From contig NZ_JACSQK010000007.1 in the NCBI RefSeq assembly GCF_014836675.1, positions 162,004-226,003 of the forward strand: a stretch of DNA of 64,000 nucleotides, read 5' to 3'. The stretch is from Comamonas avium. GTDB taxonomy: Bacteria > Pseudomonadota > Gammaproteobacteria > Burkholderiales > Burkholderiaceae_C. Made by a program: the position numbers and the translations under genes. The notes beneath the pieces are model-generated. The model searched no databases and was not told the DNA's origin. It saw nothing but the letters and a program-made list of their open reading frames with translations. Below are positions 46,015 through 54,844 of this stretch, piece after piece (the stretch's first letter is position 1; each line of letters begins with the position of its first letter).

Positions 46015-47421
46015 TTACAGCACCCGAGCACGTACGCTCTTGCCCTTCACCCGCCCATTGTTGAGCTTGTCGCAAGCAGCAGCAGCAATCCGTCGATCCA
46101 CAGCCACATACGTGGAAAAGTCATTCACACTGATCTTGCCGATCTGGTCACGGCTGTAGCCGAAGTCCGCGCACATGGCACCCATGACGTCGCCAGCACG
46201 TATTTTTTCCTTGCGGCCACCGATGATCTGGATGGTGCTCATGGGTGGCAGCAACGGGCCACCTTCTGCAGGCGTCAGCTCTTGCACCGGGAACCACTCC
46301 GAGGCACGCTCTTGCATTTGCTCGATCTTGGACACGAACACCATCTCGTCCATGGAGACCAGGTTCAGTGCCAGACCTTCGGCATCACCGCGGCCCGTGC
46401 GGCCGATGCGGTGGATGTGAATTTCGGCGTCCGGCGTCACATCGACGTTGATGACGGCAGACAGGTTGGCAATGTCCAGCCCGCGTGCGGCCACATCGGT
46501 GGCAACCAGTACGCTGCAGCTCTTATTAGAAAACTGCACCAGCACTTCGTCGCGTTCGCGCTGTTCCAGCTCACCAAACAGTGCCAGGGCGCTGATGCCC
46601 TGTGCTTGCAGCTCAGTGACCACATCGCGGCACTGCTGTTTGGTGTTGCAGAACGCGATGGTGGATTCAGGGCGAAAGTGCGCCAGCATTTGCACCACCA
46701 CATCGATCTTTTGCTTGGCTGGTACTTCGTACCAGCGCTGGGCAATCTTGTGCGCGCTGTGCTGGGCGGCCACTTTGACCATCTCAGGCTCGCGCATGAA
46801 GCGTTTGGCCAGCGAGGCAATGCCATCAGGGTAGGTGGCCGAGAACAGCAGGGTCTGGCGCTGCTCAGGGCATTGCTCAACCACGGTTTCGATGTCGGCG
46901 TAAAAGCCCATGTCCAGCATGCGATCGGCTTCATCCAGCACCAGCGTTTGCAGGTTGGAGATATCGAGTGCACCCCGGTCAATCAAGTCCATCACACGCC
47001 CGGGAGTACCCACCACAATGTGGGCACCGTTTTCCAGACTGGCGATCTGGTTGCGCGAGGGCACGCCACCGTAAACGGTGACAACCTTGATGTTTTCTTG
47101 CGCCCGCGCCAGACGGCGGATTTCAGTAGCCACCTGGTCAGCCAGCTCGCGCGTGGGGCACAGCACCAGGCCTTGCACGGCAAACCAGCGCTGGTTCAGT
47201 CGCTCCAGCAAGGGCAAGCCAAAGGCGGCGGTCTTGCCGCTGCCAGTGCTGGCCTGGGCGATCAAATCGCGGCCAGCCAGTGTCAGGGGCAGGCTGGCAG
47301 CCTGAATGGGGGTCATCTGCACATAGCCCAGATCCTGCAGATTTTGCAGGGTCGAGGGCAGCAGCGTCAGCGCCGAGAATGCGCCGGAGTTTGCGCTAGG
47401 GGCGCTGGTCGATGTAGTCAT
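46015..47421 (-). CDS. dbpA: ATP-dependent RNA helicase DbpA
   Basis: A 468-residue DEAD-box helicase that works on 23S rRNA in 50S subunit assembly. Motifs are the Q motif (MTPIQAASLPL), ASTGSGKTAAF (I), PTRELADQV (Ia), TPGRV (Ib), LDEADRML (II), FSATYP (III), STIAFCNTKQQC (IV), LVATDVAARGLDI (V) and HRIGRTGRG (VI). The C-terminal domain (about 395-468, MSTIQIIGGRKEKIRAGDVM) is the DbpA RRM that binds hairpin 92. ATG at 47421 is the start; the frame upstream overlaps the CDF gene. It lies 44 bp after the CDF gene. Confidence 0.95.
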   Translation of the reverse strand: MTTSTSAPSANSGAFSALTLLPSTLQNLQDLGYVQMTPIQAASLPLTLAGRDLIAQASTGSGKTAAFGLPLLERLNQRWFAVQGLVLCPTRELADQVATEIRRLARAQENIKVVTVYGGVPSRNQIASLENGAHIVVGTPGRVMDLIDRGALDISNLQTLVLDEADRMLDMGFYADIETVVEQCPEQRQTLLFSATYPDGIASLAKRFMREPEMVKVAAQHSAHKIAQRWYEVPAKQKIDVVVQMLAHFRPESTIAFCNTKQQCRDVVTELQAQGISALALFGELEQRERDEVLVQFSNKSCSVLVATDVAARGLDIANLSAVINVDVTPDAEIHIHRIGRTGRGDAEGLALNLVSMDEMVFVSKIEQMQERASEWFPVQELTPAEGGPLLPPMSTIQIIGGRKEKIRAGDVMGAMCADFGYSRDQIGKISVNDFSTYVAVDRRIAAAACDKLNNGRVKGKSVRARVL

Positions 47422-47465
47422 GGGTGCAATTATCCGGGGGCAGCCCTTGCCGCGTTGGGGCTGGG

Positions 47466-48419
47466 TCAATCGGCAGCACTTTCCTGGCGCTCATACACGG
47501 TGTCTACGCCACGCGGCAGCAGCTCAATGCGGGCGCGCAGCCCGGGCACGCGGGCCATCAGCGCTGCCTCGGTGCGGTCGCGCCAGCGGGCAGCCAACGA
47601 CAAGCTCCATGCCCCGGGCACGTGCAGGTGCAGGTCAACAAAGCTGCGCTCACCCGCCTGCCGGGTGGTAAGGCTGTCAAACACAATTTGCTCACCGGTT
47701 TCGGCCTGCGCCGCCACCGCTTCCTGTGTCAGCACGGCTTCAATCACTTGTAACTGCGCAGGCTCCACCGCTACATCCATCAACCCCTGCGAGGAATTCC
47801 ACACCAGTTGCCCTCCGTGCCACAGAATATTCAGGCCCACCAGCAAGCCCACAGCGGCATCCAGCCAGACCCAGCCTGTGACATGGGCCAGACCCAAACC
47901 CAGCACCACGCCCACCGAGGTGTAAACGTCAGTCATCAGGTGCTTGGCATCGCCCTGCAAAGCCATGGATCGGTGCACACGCGCACTGCGAAACATGAAC
48001 CAAGCCAGCCCACCATTGAGCACTGTGCTGACCATTGACAGGCCCAGCCCCCAGTCCAGACGCTCCAGCGGCTGAGGGTGCAGCCAGCGGTCAACGCTGG
48101 CCCAGATGATGGCAACGCTGGCCCCCACCACCAGCAAACCCTCAAAGCCTGCAGAAAAGTATTCGGCTTTGTGGTGGCCGTAAGGGTGTTCGTCATCGGC
48201 TGGGCGCTCGGCAATCGTGACCATGGCCAGCGCAAACATGGCACCCGCAAGATTCACAAATGACTCCAGCGCATCAGACAGCAAACCGACCGAACCGGTG
48301 AGCTGCCAGGCCATCATCTTGAGCACGATGGTGATCAGCGCTACCACCACAGAAATGCGCAGCAAGCTACGCGGTGTGAGCCAGTGGGAGAAAGCGCTGG
48401 CAGGGGCAACGTTGGGCAT
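47466..48419 (-). CDS. Cation diffusion facilitator (metal exporter)
   Basis: A 317-residue CDF transporter with six predicted helices and a cytoplasmic C-terminal ferredoxin-like domain (about 215-317). The metal-site motifs are LLSDALESFVNL (helix 2) and LMTDVYTSVGVVLG (helix 5). The loop DDEHPYGHHKAEYF is the HPYGH family hallmark. Proton-driven export of Zn2+, Fe2+ or Cd2+ is expected; the exact metal is not resolved. A 125-bp gap without clear features separates it from the upstream AraC gene. Confidence 0.92.
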   Translation of the reverse strand: MPNVAPASAFSHWLTPRSLLRISVVVALITIVLKMMAWQLTGSVGLLSDALESFVNLAGAMFALAMVTIAERPADDEHPYGHHKAEYFSAGFEGLLVVGASVAIIWASVDRWLHPQPLERLDWGLGLSMVSTVLNGGLAWFMFRSARVHRSMALQGDAKHLMTDVYTSVGVVLGLGLAHVTGWVWLDAAVGLLVGLNILWHGGQLVWNSSQGLMDVAVEPAQLQVIEAVLTQEAVAAQAETGEQIVFDSLTTRQAGERSFVDLHLHVPGAWSLSLAARWRDRTEAALMARVPGLRARIELLPRGVDTVYERQESAAD

Positions 48420-48543
48420 ACAACCTCAAACAAATATTTTGAAAGCCTTGCAGACCTTTGGTGCTGGTGCAGCGGCTGCTACCAGCTATGGTTTTCTTGG
48501 GGCCAATGCCCTCAGTGTGGCATAGCGCCAGCAGCCTTAGGCT

Positions 48544-49587
48544 TCAGCGCCGGCGCTGCGCCTGTCGATAAGCACCCGGGGCTTGCCCCGTCCACCCATG
48601 AAAAGCGCGGATAAAACTTTTCTCTCCTGCAAAACCGCAGGACTGGGCAATGCGCTTGATGGGCATGTCGCTGCGCTGCAGCAAATGCAGGGCACGGTGC
48701 TGGCGCACATCGTCTTTGAGCTGCTGCAGGCTGCTCCCCTGCGCCTGCAACTGCCGGTGCAGGCTGCGCGGCGCGATGTGTAGCTGGGCGCAGACACTGG
48801 CCGCCGTATGCAGACACTGCGGATGCGCGGCCAGCACTTGCCGCACCTGCTGCACCAAAGGTTGTGCAGGCTTGTAGGGGCGTACCTGCAGTGGCAAGGC
48901 ACGCTGCAGCATGGTGTTGAGGGCCGCCTCATCGCGCACTACGGGCAGTTGCAGCCATTGCGCATCCAGCTCAATGCAGGCCATTGGGGCAGCAAACTGC
49001 ACCGGAGCCCCAAACAGCCGCCCATACACATCGGCATGTCCCGGGGCTGGGTAGGGGAAACTGGCCTGGTGCACTGGCAGATGCTTGTCTACCAGCCAGC
49101 TGGCAAAGCCGTGCAGATTGCGCAGCACCGAAAGTACGCAAAACTCCCGCAAATCCCCCAGATCGCGCTCCTCACGCAGTGTGATGCGTGCCTGGCTGCC
49201 ATCCACCAGCAGCTGCAGGGTGATGTCGGCAGCCAGCAGACCATGGTGGCGGCACCAGCGAGCTATCGCCAGCCCCAGCGACGGACTGCTGATGCTGGCC
49301 CGTGCCAGCAGTCCATAACTGCCCCAGGGCAGACGACGGCTGAACCAGCCCAGCCCCTCGTCATCGAGCTCGCGCATTGCCGTGCCGCACAAATGCTCCA
49401 TCTGCAGCGCGGTAATACGCGCCTGCGGGTCTTGTAAAGCGGCTGGCGCAATCTGTGCCGCCTGCAAGGCGGCGTCCGGCACGATGCCGCGCTGTGCATA
49501 TGCCTGTAATACCGCATGCACAAAGGCCATGGGCGTCACGGCGGGGTGGATACCGGCACTTTCCGGAATCAGCAAAGGGGTGCTCAT
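48544..49587 (-). CDS. AraC-family transcriptional regulator
   Basis: A 347-residue regulator with an N-terminal ligand-like domain (about 20-220, Arabinose_bd type) and two C-terminal HTH motifs: TAASVCAQLHIAPRSLHRQLQAQ-type (about 261-283) and PIKRIAQSCGFAGEKSFIRAF (about 310-330), where the second follows the canonical AraC pattern. The layout fits the OruR/ArgR-like branch of AraC proteins. No divergent partner gene is present, so the target cannot be read from context. It is on the same strand as the antiporter upstream but separated by a terminator. Confidence 0.9.
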   Translation of the reverse strand: MSTPLLIPESAGIHPAVTPMAFVHAVLQAYAQRGIVPDAALQAAQIAPAALQDPQARITALQMEHLCGTAMRELDDEGLGWFSRRLPWGSYGLLARASISSPSLGLAIARWCRHHGLLAADITLQLLVDGSQARITLREERDLGDLREFCVLSVLRNLHGFASWLVDKHLPVHQASFPYPAPGHADVYGRLFGAPVQFAAPMACIELDAQWLQLPVVRDEAALNTMLQRALPLQVRPYKPAQPLVQQVRQVLAAHPQCLHTAASVCAQLHIAPRSLHRQLQAQGSSLQQLKDDVRQHRALHLLQRSDMPIKRIAQSCGFAGEKSFIRAFHGWTGQAPGAYRQAQRRR

Positions 49588-49648
49588 GTGGCAATTATTG
49601 CAACCTTTGCGACGCCTTCTGCCCCCTGACTTGCCCTAAGCTGGTGGC

Positions 49649-49677
49649 ATAAAAAAGGCGGCAGGTTTTGCAACCTG
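49649..49677 (-). terminator. Terminator of the Na+/H+ antiporter gene
   Basis: Read on the minus strand: GCAGGTT, loop, AACCTGC, then CGCC and TTTTTT. It lies 66 bp beyond the antiporter stop and 62 bp before the AraC start. Confidence 0.8.
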
Positions 49678-49742
49678 CGCCCCATCCTCAGGAGACACCG
49701 CCGTTTATGTGCAGCGCCCCCGTCATGGCTACGCCCCCCGCC

Positions 49743-51464
49743 TCAGTGCTCCGCATCTGCGGCAGGGATACCTGCCGCTTTGCGCGACACGGCCAGACGC
49801 TTGCGCAGCGACACCTCCGACATGTCCAGCTCACTGACCATGCCACGCAAGGTTTCATCGTTGATGCGATGTGCCTGTCGCTCGGCATACAGCGTGTCAC
49901 GCTCCACCTGAATGCAGTGCAGGCGCAGCTCCATCTCTTTCACATAGCGATGGCGGCGCTCATGCACCATTTCCGGCGTATCGCGCTGGGCCTCGGTGGA
50001 ATTGGCTATGCCCGTGTCATCCAGCAAGTGAATGCGGTTGCGGTATTCCTGCGTGATGCGCCCCACCACCTCCTGGTACTGGGCCACCCATTGCTCGTCG
50101 TGCTGTTGCAAGTCTTCTTCGGTCATCGTCAGGCTGACAATCGCTGCCTTACACGCCGCCGTGCGCGCAAAGCGCTCTTCTTGCTGCGTTTCGGTGTCTT
50201 CATGCGCGGGCATGCAGCGCAAAATCAGGGGCAGGCTGATGGCACCCAGCACCAGCGTGAACAAGATCACGCCAGTGGCCAGAAAGATCAGCAAGTCACG
50301 CTCGGGAAACGGGGTGCCATCACTCAGCGCTACAGGGATAGACAAGGCCGCAGCCAGCGTGACCGCACCGCGAATACCCGCCATGGTGGTGGCAAGATTG
50401 AGCAATTTGGAGGGGGCCTCGGCCATCTTTCCTTCTTGGTGCGCCTTGCGCAGTGCGCGCTGCACGCCAACGGTAATCCACAGCCAGCGCACAAACAGCA
50501 GCGCGAACGAAATGGCCGCCACATAGCCCAGCAGCGCCCACCATTCATGACCGGAGTGCAAGATGGTCGTGCCCATGATGGAAGGCAGCTGCAAGCCCAG
50601 CAGCAAGAAGATGGCACCGTTGAAAGCGGATTCCACCATGCTCCAGGTGCCCTCGGTCTGCAACCGCTCCGAGATGAAGTTGGAGCGATCCAGATCAGCA
50701 AAATTGGTAGCAATACCCGCAGCCACTGCGGCCAAGATACCCGATACGCCAATCTTTTCGCCCACGATGTACGAGGCAAACGGCAGCAGCACCAGCAGCA
50801 GCACCATCTGGGTTGCCGCCACATCACCCACCCGGCGGGTGATGGTGTCGCGGGCATAGCTGAAACCCCAGCCCATGGCAGCGCCCACGCCCAGGCCGCC
50901 CAGGGCCATCCACATGAAGTCCTTGGCAACATTGCTCCACGAAAACACCCCTGTGAGCACCGCCGCCACGGCGAACTTCACGGCCACCAGACCCGAGGCA
51001 TCGTTGAGCAGCGACTCTCCTTCCAGCATATGCATGGTCTTGTGCGGCATGCCCAGGTTACGCGTGATGGCCGATACGGCCACCGCATCGGTGGGCGAGA
51101 CCACGGCTGCCAGTGCAAACGCCACCAGCAGCGGCATGCTGGGAATCATCCAGTGGATGAGGTAGCCCAGACCGAGTACCGTGAACAGCACCAGCACCAG
51201 TGCCAGCAGCAAGATGGGCTTGGCCAGAGCAAAGAATTCGCGCTTGGGAATGCGCCAGCCATCGGCAAACAGCAGCGGCGGAATGAAGAGCAGCATGAAC
51301 AGCTCAGGATCAAACGCAATGTGCAAACCCTTTTGGGGCCAGGCGATCAGTGCGCCGATGGCAATCTGAATCAGGGGCAGCGGTATGGCTCGGACATAGC
51401 GCGCAGCGATGCCCGTAAGGGCCCCCAGCATCAGCACGAGCAAGACGGTTTCAACAGTATGCAT
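49743..51464 (-). CDS. CPA1-type Na+/H+ antiporter
   Basis: A 573-residue inner-membrane antiporter with about 12 helices followed by a 150-residue cytoplasmic domain (from about 425, acidic and helical). CPA1 features are LLFADGWRI (about 65), AVVSPTDAVAVSAI (with the TD pair of helix 4), ESLLNDASGLV (the ND pair region, helix 5) and TMAGIRGAVTLAAAL (helix 10). ATG at 51464 is chosen; the frame upstream to 51587 overlaps the liuB start. It is divergent from liuB by 97 bp. Confidence 0.92.
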   Translation of the reverse strand: MHTVETVLLVLMLGALTGIAARYVRAIPLPLIQIAIGALIAWPQKGLHIAFDPELFMLLFIPPLLFADGWRIPKREFFALAKPILLLALVLVLFTVLGLGYLIHWMIPSMPLLVAFALAAVVSPTDAVAVSAITRNLGMPHKTMHMLEGESLLNDASGLVAVKFAVAAVLTGVFSWSNVAKDFMWMALGGLGVGAAMGWGFSYARDTITRRVGDVAATQMVLLLVLLPFASYIVGEKIGVSGILAAVAAGIATNFADLDRSNFISERLQTEGTWSMVESAFNGAIFLLLGLQLPSIMGTTILHSGHEWWALLGYVAAISFALLFVRWLWITVGVQRALRKAHQEGKMAEAPSKLLNLATTMAGIRGAVTLAAALSIPVALSDGTPFPERDLLIFLATGVILFTLVLGAISLPLILRCMPAHEDTETQQEERFARTAACKAAIVSLTMTEEDLQQHDEQWVAQYQEVVGRITQEYRNRIHLLDDTGIANSTEAQRDTPEMVHERRHRYVKEMELRLHCIQVERDTLYAERQAHRINDETLRGMVSELDMSEVSLRKRLAVSRKAAGIPAADAEH

Positions 51465-51528
51465 AGAACATTTTTGGGCGTGCACTCGCGCGCCAGTGTC
51501 AGACGGGCACAAAGACCATGGGTAAATA

Positions 51529-51542
51529 TCGGGTAAACCCGA
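51529..51542. promoter_or_regulatory. Palindrome upstream of liuB
   Basis: TCGGGT-AA-ACCCGA is a perfect 6-2-6 inverted repeat 19 bp before the liuB ATG and 64 bp before the divergent antiporter. It is unlike the LiuR-type sites near 9 kb. Regulatory function is inferred from position only. Confidence 0.4.
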
Positions 51543-51561
51543 GGAAACACCAGGAGACAGC

Positions 51562-53169
51562 ATGAGTATTTTGACCAGCCAACTCAATCCGCGCTCGGCG
51601 GACTTTCAGTCCAACGCCCGCGCCATGCAGGCCGTTGTGGATGAATTGCGCGCACGTTGCACGCAGATTGCACAAGGCGGCGGTGAAGCCGCACGCGCCA
51701 AGCACCTGGCACGCGGCAAGCTGCTGCCGCGCGACCGCGTGCAGCAACTGCTGGACCCCGGCACACCATTTCTAGAACTGGCTCCGCTGGCTGCGCTGAA
51801 CATGTACAGCAACGATGCTCCGGGTGCAGGCCTGATTGCGGGCATTGGCCGCGTCAGTGGCGTGGACTGCATGGTGGTGTGCAACGACGCCACCGTCAAA
51901 GGCGGCACCTACTACCCCATGACGGTCAAAAAACACCTGCGCGCCCAAGAGATTGCCCAGCAAAATCAGCTGCCGTGCATTTATCTGGTGGACTCCGGCG
52001 GCGCCAACCTGCCCAATCAGGATGATGTCTTTCCTGACCGTGACCACTTTGGTCGCATCTTCTTTAACCAGGCCAACATGAGTGCGCAAGGCATTGCGCA
52101 AATTGCCGTAGTGATGGGTTCGTGCACGGCGGGTGGTGCCTATGTTCCAGCCATGAGCGATGAATCCATCATCGTCAAAAACCAGGGCACCATCTTCTTG
52201 GGCGGCCCCCCGCTGGTGAAAGCAGCCACTGGCGAGGTCGTCAGTGCCGAAGACCTGGGCGGTGGTGATGTACATACGCGCCTGTCCGGCGTGGCTGACC
52301 ATCTGGCAGAAAACGACGTGCATGCACTGGCACTGGCCCGCACTGCCGTGAAGAATTTGAACAAGAACAAGGCTGCCAACCCATCAGATCATGCTCCAGC
52401 AGCGCCACTATTTGACGCGCAAGAGCTGTACGGTGTCATCCCCACCGACACCCGCAAGCCGTTTGATGTGCGCGAGATCATCGCCCGCGTGGTTGACGGC
52501 AGCGTGTTTGACGAATTCAAGGCCCGTTTTGGCAGCACGCTGGTGTGCGGCTTTGCCCGTATCGAGGGCATGCAAGTGGGCATCATTGCCAACAACGGCA
52601 TTCTGTTCAGCGAATCAGCCGTAAAGGGAGCGCACTTCATCGAACTGTGCTGCCAGCGCAAGATTCCGCTGGTATTCCTGCAAAACATCACCGGCTTCAT
52701 GGTGGGCCGCAAATACGAAAACGAAGGCATTGCACGCCACGGCGCCAAGCTGGTGACGGCGGTTGCGACTGCGGCGGTGCCCAAGTTCACCGTCATCATT
52801 GGTGGCAGCTTTGGCGCAGGCAACTACGGAATGTGTGGCCGCGCCTTCAGCCCACGCTTTCTGTGGATGTGGCCCAACGCACGCATCAGCGTGATGGGTG
52901 GCGAGCAGGCCGCCAGCGTGCTGGCTACTGTGAAACGTGACGGCATTGAAGCCAAAGGCGGTCAGTGGTCAGCCGCTGAAGAAGAAGCCTTCAAAGCCCC
53001 TATCCGCCAGCAGTACGAAGATCAGGGCCACCCCTACTTTGCCAGCGCCCGCCTGTGGGACGACGGCGTGATCGACCCTGCCGATACTCGCCGCGTGCTG
53101 GCGCTGGGGTTGTCTGCCAGCCGCAATGCGCCTATCGATGACACGCGTTTTGGCGTGTTCCGCATGTAA
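51562..53169 (+). CDS. liuB: 3-methylcrotonyl-CoA carboxylase carboxyltransferase (beta) subunit
   Basis: A 535-residue carboxyltransferase. The N-terminal crotonase-like half includes [20 protein letters not shown] and [19 protein letters not shown]. The C-terminal half reads [22 protein letters not shown] (from 345), [24 protein letters not shown] and [20 protein letters not shown]. With the biotin subunit LiuD it carboxylates 3-methylcrotonyl-CoA to 3-methylglutaconyl-CoA in leucine degradation. CAGGAGA precedes the ATG. It is the first gene of the plus-strand liu operon, 26 bp before liuC. Confidence 0.93.
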   Translation: MSILTSQLNPRSADFQSNARAMQAVVDELRARCTQIAQGGGEAARAKHLARGKLLPRDRVQQLLDPGTPFLELAPLAALNMYSNDAPGAGLIAGIGRVSGVDCMVVCNDATVKGGTYYPMTVKKHLRAQEIAQQNQLPCIYLVDSGGANLPNQDDVFPDRDHFGRIFFNQANMSAQGIAQIAVVMGSCTAGGAYVPAMSDESIIVKNQGTIFLGGPPLVKAATGEVVSAEDLGGGDVHTRLSGVADHLAENDVHALALARTAVKNLNKNKAANPSDHAPAAPLFDAQELYGVIPTDTRKPFDVREIIARVVDGSVFDEFKARFGSTLVCGFARIEGMQVGIIANNGILFSESAVKGAHFIELCCQRKIPLVFLQNITGFMVGRKYENEGIARHGAKLVTAVATAAVPKFTVIIGGSFGAGNYGMCGRAFSPRFLWMWPNARISVMGGEQAASVLATVKRDGIEAKGGQWSAAEEEAFKAPIRQQYEDQGHPYFASARLWDDGVIDPADTRRVLALGLSASRNAPIDDTRFGVFRM

Positions 53170-53195
53170 TAGACCTCAGCCACCAGGAGCAAGCC

Positions 53196-53978
53196 ATGAC
53201 CCGCCCCGTCACCCTGACCATCAACGCTGGCGCTGCCACTATCACGCTGAGCCAGCCTGAAATTCGCAATGCGTTCAGCGACGAAGTGATTGCCGAAATC
53301 ACCGCCGCCTTTGAAACCGTGGCCCAGCATGTTGATGTGCGCGCCGTGATACTGGCCGCTGAAGGCCCGGCCTTTTGTGCTGGAGCCAACCTCAACTGGA
53401 TGCGCCGCATGGCGGATTACAGCCGCGAAGAAAACGTAGTGGACGCCGGCAAGCTGGCCGCCATGATGCACACCATCTACACCTGCCCCCACCCAACGAT
53501 TGCCCGCGTGCAAGGCGATGTGTATGCCGGCGGCATGGGTCTGGTGGCCGCGTGCGACATGGCTGTGGCGGTGGAGACAGCCCAGTTCTGCCTGAGCGAA
53601 GTGAAGATTGGCCTGATCCCAGCCACCATCGCCCCCTATGTGTTGCGTGCCATGGGCCCGCGTGCCGGGCACCGCTACTTTTTGACCGGCGAGCGCTTTG
53701 ACGCCGCCGAGGCGCTGCGCATGGGTTTTGTACATGAGGTGGTAGGCGCTGACGAGCTGGACCACGCGGTGGACAGCCTGCTCAAACACCTGCTGCAAGC
53801 CGGGCCAGCCGCTGTGCGCGCTTGCAAGCAGCTGGTGCTGGAGACAGCAGAACGCGAGATCACCCCCCAGCTCACACGCCAGACCGTTGAGAGCATTGCC
53901 GACATCCGCGCCAGCAATGAAGGCAAAGAGGGTGTGCAAGCTTTTCTGGGCAAACGCAAGCCGGCTTGGTTATCGTGA
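53196..53978 (+). CDS. liuC: Methylglutaconyl-CoA hydratase
   Basis: A 260-residue crotonase-fold enzyme. The oxyanion-hole segments are AEGPAFCAGANLNWMRRMAD (about 50-69) and RVQGDVYAGGMGLVAACDMAV (about 104-124). The catalytic acidic residue region is SEVKIGLIPATIAPYVLRAMG. The NWM after CAGANL and neighbourhood to liuB/liuD point to the AUH/LiuC type that makes HMG-CoA. CAGGAGC precedes the ATG at 53196. Confidence 0.92.
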   Translation: MTRPVTLTINAGAATITLSQPEIRNAFSDEVIAEITAAFETVAQHVDVRAVILAAEGPAFCAGANLNWMRRMADYSREENVVDAGKLAAMMHTIYTCPHPTIARVQGDVYAGGMGLVAACDMAVAVETAQFCLSEVKIGLIPATIAPYVLRAMGPRAGHRYFLTGERFDAAEALRMGFVHEVVGADELDHAVDSLLKHLLQAGPAAVRACKQLVLETAEREITPQLTRQTVESIADIRASNEGKEGVQAFLGKRKPAWLS

Positions 53979-54009
53979 AAGCGTTCTAACTGCCTGAGAG
54001 CACCACCCC

Positions 54010-54783
54010 ATGAACAACGTCTGGGACTCCATCCTCCAATGGCTGCACAGCGTGGGCCTGCACCCCAACCGCGAAGCCGTAGAGCAAGCGGGCACGGCGG
54101 TGCTCAACAGCGCCAGCGACGTGGCAACCACCGTTGGCCAGGCGGCCAGTGGCATGGATGTGGCCAGCCTGCTGGCCTTGGCAGCGGCCTTGGGCTGGGC
54201 CAGTGGCTTTCGCCTCTATGTGGTGGTGTTCGTCGTTGGCATGCTGGGTGCAACGGGGTGGATGGTATTGCCCGGTGGCCTGCATGTGCTGGAGCATCCG
54301 CTGATGCTGGTGGCCAGTGGCGGCATGTTGTTTGTGGAGTTTTTCGCCGACAAGATACCGGGCGTAGATTCGCTGTGGGACTTGCTGCAAAGCGTGCTGC
54401 GCGTACCCGCCGGTGCGGCGCTGGCCGCTGGCGTATTTGGCGCCGACAACGCCACCATGGCCACCTTTGCCGCACTGATGGGCGGCACGCTGGCTGCTAC
54501 CAGCCAGGCGGCCAAGACCACCACCCGCGCCCTTATCAACACCAGCCCCGAACCCTTTAGCAACGTAGGCGCCAGCTTGGCAGAAGACACCGCAGCTGTC
54601 GGCGCAGTGTGGCTGGCGCTGACCAGCCCTGCGGTGTTCGCCGTGCTGCTGGTGGTGACCGTCATTGCCATGTGGATCGTCACTTGGTTGCTGTGGCGCT
54701 TTCTCAAAGCTGCCATTCGCAGGCTCAAAGCTTGGATGGGATCGAACGATTCGCCCCCACCTCCAGCCCTTCCCAAAACATAG
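54010..54783 (+). CDS. DUF4126-family membrane protein
   Basis: A 257-residue protein with five or so hydrophobic helices: ASLLALAAALGWASGFRLYVVVFV (about 53-76), MLGATGWMVLPGG, an NATMATFAALMGGTLAATSQ segment (about 143-162) and C-terminal VFAVLLVVTVIAMWIVTWLLW (about 216-236). A conserved ARxxxA-type kink and a DKIPGVDSLWDLLQ loop identify DUF4126. No function is known. It sits between liuC (31 bp) and liuD (61 bp), so it belongs to the leucine operon by position. Its ribosome site is weak. Confidence 0.85.
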   Translation: MNNVWDSILQWLHSVGLHPNREAVEQAGTAVLNSASDVATTVGQAASGMDVASLLALAAALGWASGFRLYVVVFVVGMLGATGWMVLPGGLHVLEHPLMLVASGGMLFVEFFADKIPGVDSLWDLLQSVLRVPAGAALAAGVFGADNATMATFAALMGGTLAATSQAAKTTTRALINTSPEPFSNVGASLAEDTAAVGAVWLALTSPAVFAVLLVVTVIAMWIVTWLLWRFLKAAIRRLKAWMGSNDSPPPPALPKT

Positions 54784-54815
54784 CTACTAGCGCTTTTTTT
54801 CATCAGCGTTAGAGG
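54783..54815. repeat. Short palindromic repeat unit before liuD
   Basis: TAGCTACTAGCGC, a T-run and loop, GCGTTAGAGGC. It is the same kind of end sequence as the long nested palindromes and lies 30 bp before the liuD start. Confidence 0.45.
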
Positions 54816-54844
54816 CCAAAAATACAGATACACGGAGACAAAGC

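Noticed and set aside
46282..47925. A 547-codon open frame on the plus strand
   Set aside because: It is antisense to dbpA and the CDF gene, both with full sets of family motifs.
49668..51536. A 622-codon open frame on the plus strand
   Set aside because: It is antisense to the Na+/H+ antiporter, has low-complexity His/Gln/Arg composition and no family signature.
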